A stretch of DNA of 64,000 nt from Datisca glomerata (lineage: Eukaryota > Streptophyta > Magnoliopsida > Cucurbitales > Datiscaceae), in the NCBI GenBank assembly GCA_003255025.1, contig QANY01012071.1, positions 1-64,000 of the forward strand, written 5' to 3'. Within the stretch, counting starts at the first letter, position 1. Every line of letters begins with the position of its first letter. The notes under the pieces were generated by a model. The model was not told the DNA's origin, did no database searches, and worked only from the letters and a program-made list of their open reading frames with translations. Made by a program: the position numbers and the translations under genes. This document shows, piece by piece, positions 58,540 to 64,000 of this stretch.

Positions 58540-61500
58540 TGTAACGTCCCGATCCCTGAGAGTTTAGCATACGTGTAATTTCATAATTTAATCCCCAATT
58601 TAAAACAAACCCCAATTTTGAAAAAATTCTCAAATTGAAATTCTTAATTTACCCATGATAGAAAAACTTTGACCTTAAATAGCGGAAACATTAACTTATC
58701 CATGATCAGAATCTTAATCATTAAATAGCGGAAGCGATAAAGTGTCTTAAATGCATAATTAATAAAACTTCGAAAAACTGAAATAAAATCAAAACTTGAA
58801 ATCCATAATTGATTAAACTTTACTTATCATAATTCGTAGAAAACATAACGTAAAATAAACTACTGAGTTAAACATAAAACATTTTCCCAAGTTTTAAATC
58901 AATTCATAAACTGAAAACATAAATTCCTCTAATTAAACTGGTTATGACAGTCTCTCACTCATCCTACTCAACATCACCATCTGCATCATAAACAACTGTG
59001 GAGGGATGAGTATTTTAAAATACCCAGTAAGCAAACTCACATAATAACATGCATCCACATATCATAAATGTTATCATGACATAACATAATCGAACTTGAC
59101 ATATATCATAAATGAAATAAAGTAACGTACTTGATCATGATATGACTTAACATAGCACGTAGATAACACGTGTCGCAAAAAGAATTATATTACAAACTTA
59201 TTCATATCTTGTCTTGGCATATCTCCTAGTTAACAATCTAATCAGAACCGATCACACATTAACTGAAACACATCATGACGAATTGGTGATGAAACAGATG
59301 GTACACATCGAGCGATGAAACAGATGACACACATTGGACGACAGAACAGATGGCACTCATAGGTGACGGAAAATGTGAACAGATGGCACCTCATGGGTGA
59401 CGAAAAATATGAATAGATGACACCCTATGTGTGACGAAAGCATGAATAGATGACAATCTATTCGTATAACAGAACAAAACGTGAACAATCCTGATTTCTT
59501 GTTAACTAAGGGTCGTGCTTAAGTTCATATCTTGCTTAATTACCACTTGACTGAATTAGTTTCATAACTTGCAGAAAAATGTATGATAAAAATTAATCAT
59601 ATAATGCATACTGATACATGTAACAGAATAAAACATGATAACATACTAACATAAAATCAGCCATGCCCAAATATTTATCTCATGATAATCAAATTAATAA
59701 CTGAACAATCAACAATTACCAAAGTGTTAAAAAAATATAATAATTATTGAAAAACAATTAAACAGATAATAAATACACGATACAATTATAGTATCAGAGT
59801 CACATCATTATATAAGTTAATTTACACAAACATATATATGAGCAAAACATGCTTATAGACAATCCCTTATACAAAGTATAGACATTTAATACACATGGGT
59901 CACATTACGATGCAAATTTAATTATACAAAGCATATACATTTATCCCACATGGGTCACATTACGATGCAAATTCACTTACTTGAAATGGAAGAATGAACA
60001 AAATAATTAATGACCTGAAATTCAAAAATATATAATCATTAAATTGTTTTGAAATAATTCAATACAAACACATTTTAAATATCATAATAAAAAAATAGAG
60101 ATTTAATTAAAACAGTGCAAAGAGGTCTGAGCGAGGTTGGAAAATAATGCTTTGGCTCACAAATCGAAGATCAAACTTGGCCAAACGGTTCAAACCGGGC
60201 TAGTTCAGACCAGTTCGGTTCAGTTTTATCAGATGAACCGGTTCACATTGGTCTAGTTAAACTGAACCGGTTAGGTTCGGGTTGAGCCGGTTCACGGTAG
60301 AACTAACTGGGTCGTAAGACTCGGTTGCTGCCCGCAATGCAAAGAGGAAAGAAGAAAGAACAGGGGAAACTCACGGGCGATGGAACCTCCGGAGATAGGG
60401 GGATCAGAGAAAAACAAAGAGAGCAAAAAGGAAACCAAACTAAATAGAAATAGATAAAGGAGATAACTCACCGAGGTGCTTCAATGGAAAACACAGAGAA
60501 GGATGAAGAACGCAGAGGCAAAGAAGAGAAAGAGATGGCTGCTTCATGCGGGATGGAATAAATCTGAGAGTTTATGGTTTAAAAAGAAATTGGGCTAGGG
60601 TTAGAGACACAATCCAAAGAAAAATAAGAGGAAAAGGAATGAATCAAGAAATACCCATCGAAGCAAACGGTCGGCAACAATGACAGTGGAAAAAACAAAG
60701 GAAAAGAATGTAAAGGGGGAGAGAGAATAAGGAGAAGAAGAGGAATAAGATTTACCTAAATTTGACAATGGACCAATGAATAACGAATTGAAGAAGAAGA
60801 AAAACAGAGGAGGGGCTCGAAGAAGGAGAACAGAGAGGGAGGGTAAGGGTATTTACTGATGGAGATGCTGCATGAGAGAGATGAACATTGAGAGATTTTG
60901 GGTAATTGACAATGTTAGCTTAGGGTTTTTCTGTAGGTGTATGTAAATATATGATGTGAGTGAGGTAGAGAAAGAGGTAGAACATGGGGGTTTCGTTGAA
61001 GGGGGTGCCTAATGGGGAAGAAGAGATGGAATATAAATATAATATAGGTTATGGTTACTTTATGTTGTATGCACAAGCATGGGTATGGGTGAGTTTGAGA
61101 AGGGAGAGATTAAAGCCGAATAAAACCAAGAGATATGGTTGGGGTTAGCGTTGGCCTAGAGTGTATTAACAACGCTGCTTCAACCACCGATGTGTAAGTG
61201 GTATGCTTGTGGAGTGACACAGAACCCTTTTATCATTGGACGAAGTCTCCTTTTGAATGTGTGAGCCTTCTTGATCACGCTATCAACGTAATGCGTGGTG
61301 TAGCGAGATAATTCCTTGAACCTCCTCTCATAATCAGCAATAGTCCTATTACCTTGCACCAACCTAAGAAATTCATCCTCCTCCTTGCTCGCTCTAACGA
61401 TGATGGAAAAATATTTCTCAAAAAACAGCTCCTTAAATCGATCCCAAGTCACCGGATTATGCACAACACCATGAGCTCTTTGTGTGAGCTCCCACCATTT

Positions 61501-62260
61501 TCGAGCTTCTCGCGTTAGCATAAAAGTTGCACAAACAACTTTTTGAATCTCAGAACAATTCATAAACTAGAAGATCTACTCCAATCTCGCAATCCAATCG
61601 TCAGCTAACAATGGATCAGACGAAAGACCGTTGTTGCCTATTGAAGGTGTGGATCAGCTGCACGTCGACCGTTGTTGCCTATTACGGTTGCTATAGTTGA
61701 GTTGGGCGAGTCATCGCTGTCTGCCTCGACAACTCCAAAAATTCTTGAAACATTTCGATCATGGTTGCAGAGGGTTCGCAATAGGGGAAGCCGACACTGT
61801 ACTACCCACCAAAATTCAAGACTTACCAAAAGCCTAATCTTATTGCCCAAATATAACATATACGTAACAAACATGTCATAATGAAACTAAAGTACATCAT
61901 TCTGAATCAATAATTAAAACATATATATAAATATAATATAGGTTAGGGTTACTTTATGTTGTATGCACAAGCATAGGTATGGGTGAGTTTGAGAAGGGAG
62001 AGATAAAAGTCGAATAAAATCACGAGATAAGGTTGGGGTTGGCTTTGGCCTGGGGTGTATGTGTACAACGGCGCGAGTATGTTTTAGAATAATATACTAA
62101 AATACTTTAAAAATTTTAAAAATTTTGAATAAATCATATCTAATTAAATATAGTTTTTACAAAAATTACAAATAATTCATCTTTAAATTTAAATTTTAAA
62201 ATTACATTTTTTAAATTAGTTTTACAAAATTACCCTTTTACGAAGGGTCGAGGTTTTACA
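58540..62260 (-). mobile_element. Ty3/gypsy insertion inside the LINE endonuclease
   Basis: A 3,721-bp insertion running from TGTAACGTCCCG to CGAGGTTTTACA. It is flanked on both sides by TATGT (58,535-58,539 and 62,261-62,265), a 5-bp target-site duplication. On the minus strand it reads: partial 5' LTR (about 61,925-62,260), gag (61,180-61,880), then a long 3' LTR (58,540 to about 61,170). The shared LTR part is clear: AATATAATATAGGTTA, TGTTGTATGCACAAGCAT and GGTGAGTTTGAGAAGGGAGA occur at about 61,036-61,110 and again at 61,930-62,010. Pol and the PPT are missing. The long LTR and gag type suggest a chromovirus such as Tekay/Del (inference). Confidence 0.88.
61180..61880 (-). pseudogene. Ty3/gypsy gag fragment
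   Basis: The main open piece, 61,180-61,563, reads CSEIQKVVCATFMLTREARK, then TWDRFKELFFEKYF and LVQGNRTIADYERRFKELSR. This is the standard retrotransposon gag domain order. An upstream piece with LADDWIARLE (about 61,590-61,620) is in a frame broken by stops. A 17-bp word (GACCGTTGTTGCCTATT) occurs twice, at about 61,627 and 61,668. At 61,180 gag joins LTR sequence, so the C-terminal half, knuckle and pol are gone. Confidence 0.85.
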
Positions 62261-64000
62261 TATGTATATGCTATTAATTAGATAAGAAATAGAAGATTAT
62301 TGCTGAAATCTCTACAGGATGTTAGAGCCTCTATTGACTCCTCTCCGTGGGTCATCTTAAGGGATTTTAATGAACTCTTACATCCTTCTAAGAAACAAGG
62401 TGGGTCCGTTTCTTGGGATGAGAGTATACTAAATTTGGGTGCATGTGTAGCTAATATTGAAGTCAATGATTTGAACTATAGAGGAGCACGATTAACCAGG
62501 TGGAATAAACAAGAGGGAAAAGGTAGTGTGATAACCAGGATAGATAATGTGTTGGTTAATGATCATTGGCAGAATTAATTTGCTAACTCTGCTGCATTCT
62601 TTGCTAATCTTGGATCTCTTGTCATATGCCTACCATTGTAAAATTTCTAGTTATTGTTGTTAGGGAGAAAACTCCCTTTAATTCTTCAATTAACCAGGTG
62701 GAATAAACAAGAGGGAAGAGGTAGTGTGATGAGCAAGATAGACACTGTGTTGGTTAATGATCATTGGCAGAAAGAATTTGCTAACTCTGCTGCATTCTTT
62801 GCTAATCTTGGTATCAATTTTCATATGCCTGCCATTGTAAAATTTCTAATTGTTGTTGTTAGGGATAAAACTCCCTTTAATTCTTCAATTTCTAGATTGA
62901 TTGTGAAGGTTTTCTTCCTATTGTTGAGCAGGCATAGAGCACCCCAATATATGGCTCAACAATGTATATCCCGGTTAAGAAGCTAGAGGCACTTAAAAGT
63001 ACGTTGAGAAAGCTCAATGCTAGTTCCTGTAGTAACATCTCTCATGGAGTTGTTGCTAGAACACAGATGGAGATAACCTATTTAGATCATGAGTTTGGCT
63101 CTAGCTGTATAGCAAAACAGAAACTGCTATTGATGCCTCTAAGGAGCTTATGAATTTGAAGTTGGTTGAGGAAGTTTTTACATGCAAAAGCCAAGGGTGA
63201 AGTGGTTGAATCTAGGAGATAATAATACTACTTTTTTCATAAAACAGTTCAGAAGAATCTTATCGTGGAATTATGATAGCCTCTTATCTGGGAGATAATG
63301 ATACTACTTTCAGAGATCTGGGAGATAATAATACTACTAGAGTGGTTGAATCTGGAATAATACTACTTTCGGAGATAATAATCTTATCGTGGAATTATAT
63401 TAGTCTCTATAGGGAACTTAGGTTCCCTACACTGATATAGTTCCCAGGAGCTTCTTAGAAAAGGTTTTTGCCAAAGAAAGTTATTGCCAATGAGGCTGAA
63501 ATGCTGGTGTAGGAATTTACTAAGAGGGATGTCAAATAGGATTTTTCTCCTTTAAGGACAGTAAAGCACCAGGCCCTTGTGGCTTCTATGCTGTCTTCTC
63601 TAAAAGTACCTGGCACATTATAGGCAAGGAAGTCTGTGATTCTAATTTGGATTTTTCCAGAGAGGGGGAACTACTTAAATATCAGCACCATTGTTGTCTC
63701 CTTAATCCCCAAGGTGCCTAACCCTTTACTTGTGACTGAATTTAGACTTATATCTTGCCGCAATCTAGTGTATAAAATGTATCACAAAGCTTATTTCTAG
63801 TAGGATTGAGTTAATTTTACCTGATTTTGTTAGTAATAATCAGACTGCATTTGTACCTGGTAGAGTTATTTCTGATAATGTTTTACTAACGCAAGAAATT
63901 GAGAAGGTATCATAGATAGTCCCCCTCTCCTAGATGTGCCATAAAAATTGACATGCACAAAGCTTATGATAGTCTTAATTGGTTGTTTATGAGTAAGGTC
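62261..64000 (+). pseudogene. LINE (second copy), part after the gypsy insertion
   Basis: It continues the endonuclease in frame after the target-site duplication (YAIN, stop, then RNRRLLLKSLQDV). ILRDFNELLHPSKKQGG follows at about 62,350-62,400, where RDFNE replaces the usual GDFNE. A 198-bp tandem duplication (62,491/62,689) repeats the block LTRWNKQEG to VVVRDKTPFNS. RT sequence follows from about 63,550 (DSKAPGP-like, VSLIPKVPNP) to AIKIDMHKAYDSLNW at 63,940, and is cut by the window edge. Stops and frameshifts are frequent. AGATAATAATACTACT-type short repeats occur at about 63,218-63,380. Confidence 0.8.
62491..62886 (+). repeat. 198-bp tandem duplication inside the LINE
   Basis: Two adjacent copies start ATTAACCAGG at 62,491 and 62,689. 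They differ by about a dozen substitutions and a short gap. The period, 198 bp, is a multiple of three. Confidence 0.9.

Noticed and set aside
1..64000. tRNA genes, rRNA genes, CRISPR arrays, bacterial operons
   Set aside because: None seen by eye on either strand. The sequence is eukaryotic and repeat-rich. A tRNAscan-type run would be needed to exclude a single tRNA gene.

Overview
This is plant nuclear DNA, most likely from a eudicot (inference). It is AT-rich and crowded with degenerate LTR retrotransposons, LINEs and DNA-transposon pieces. The primer-binding sites match plant initiator-Met tRNA, and the only host-type gene I can defend is a CLE signalling-peptide gene. No bacterial operons, CRISPR arrays, rRNA or convincing tRNA genes were seen. 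I could not identify the species.

Layout. 0.45-4.5 kb: plus-strand Ty1/copia element (family A, copy 1), broken by stops and frameshifts and without a 3' LTR. 4.6-6.2 kb: rearranged minus-strand copia remnant. 6.3-6.7 kb: tandem duplication. 7.3-8.9 kb: minus-strand Ty3/gypsy gag/RT remnant with PBS and probable LTR. 10.9-13.65 kb: probable LTR plus minus-strand copia IN-RT remnant. 13.66-21.73 kb: a large minus-strand Ty3/gypsy element of Tat type, reading gag-PR-RT-RNaseH-IN, then a minisatellite, an antisense ORF, the polypurine tract and the 3' LTR. 21.7-27.4 kb: CACTA-type transposon termini and subterminal repeats surrounding the CLE gene (24,320-24,631).

28.4-30.8 kb: decayed minus-strand FAR1/FHY3-like MULE transposase gene. 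31.1-31.7 kb: GC-rich palindromic repeat cluster. 32.0-33.9 kb: unidentified minus-strand coding remnants. 34.15-34.86 kb: small plus-strand copia remnant. 37,930-42,849: family A copy 2 on the minus strand, nearly intact, with two 322-bp LTRs, a TAGAT target-site duplication, and one reading frame broken only by two TGA codons.

45.0-49.9 kb: plus-strand LINE. 49.9-53.5 kb: minus-strand copia remnant with LTR. 54.1-57.5 kb: plus-strand copia remnant. 57.7-64.0 kb: a second plus-strand LINE whose endonuclease domain is split by a 3.7-kb Ty3/gypsy insertion (58,540-62,260) flanked by TATGT.

Function. Apart from the CLE gene, which probably encodes a secreted 12-residue peptide hormone precursor, almost everything is mobile DNA at different stages of decay. 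The main interest is structural: nested insertions, microhomology deletions, a Tat element with an antisense ORF and satellite-like repeat, and palindromic repeats. I did not find a convincing new biochemical system. Family names rest on motif recognition by eye, without database searches.
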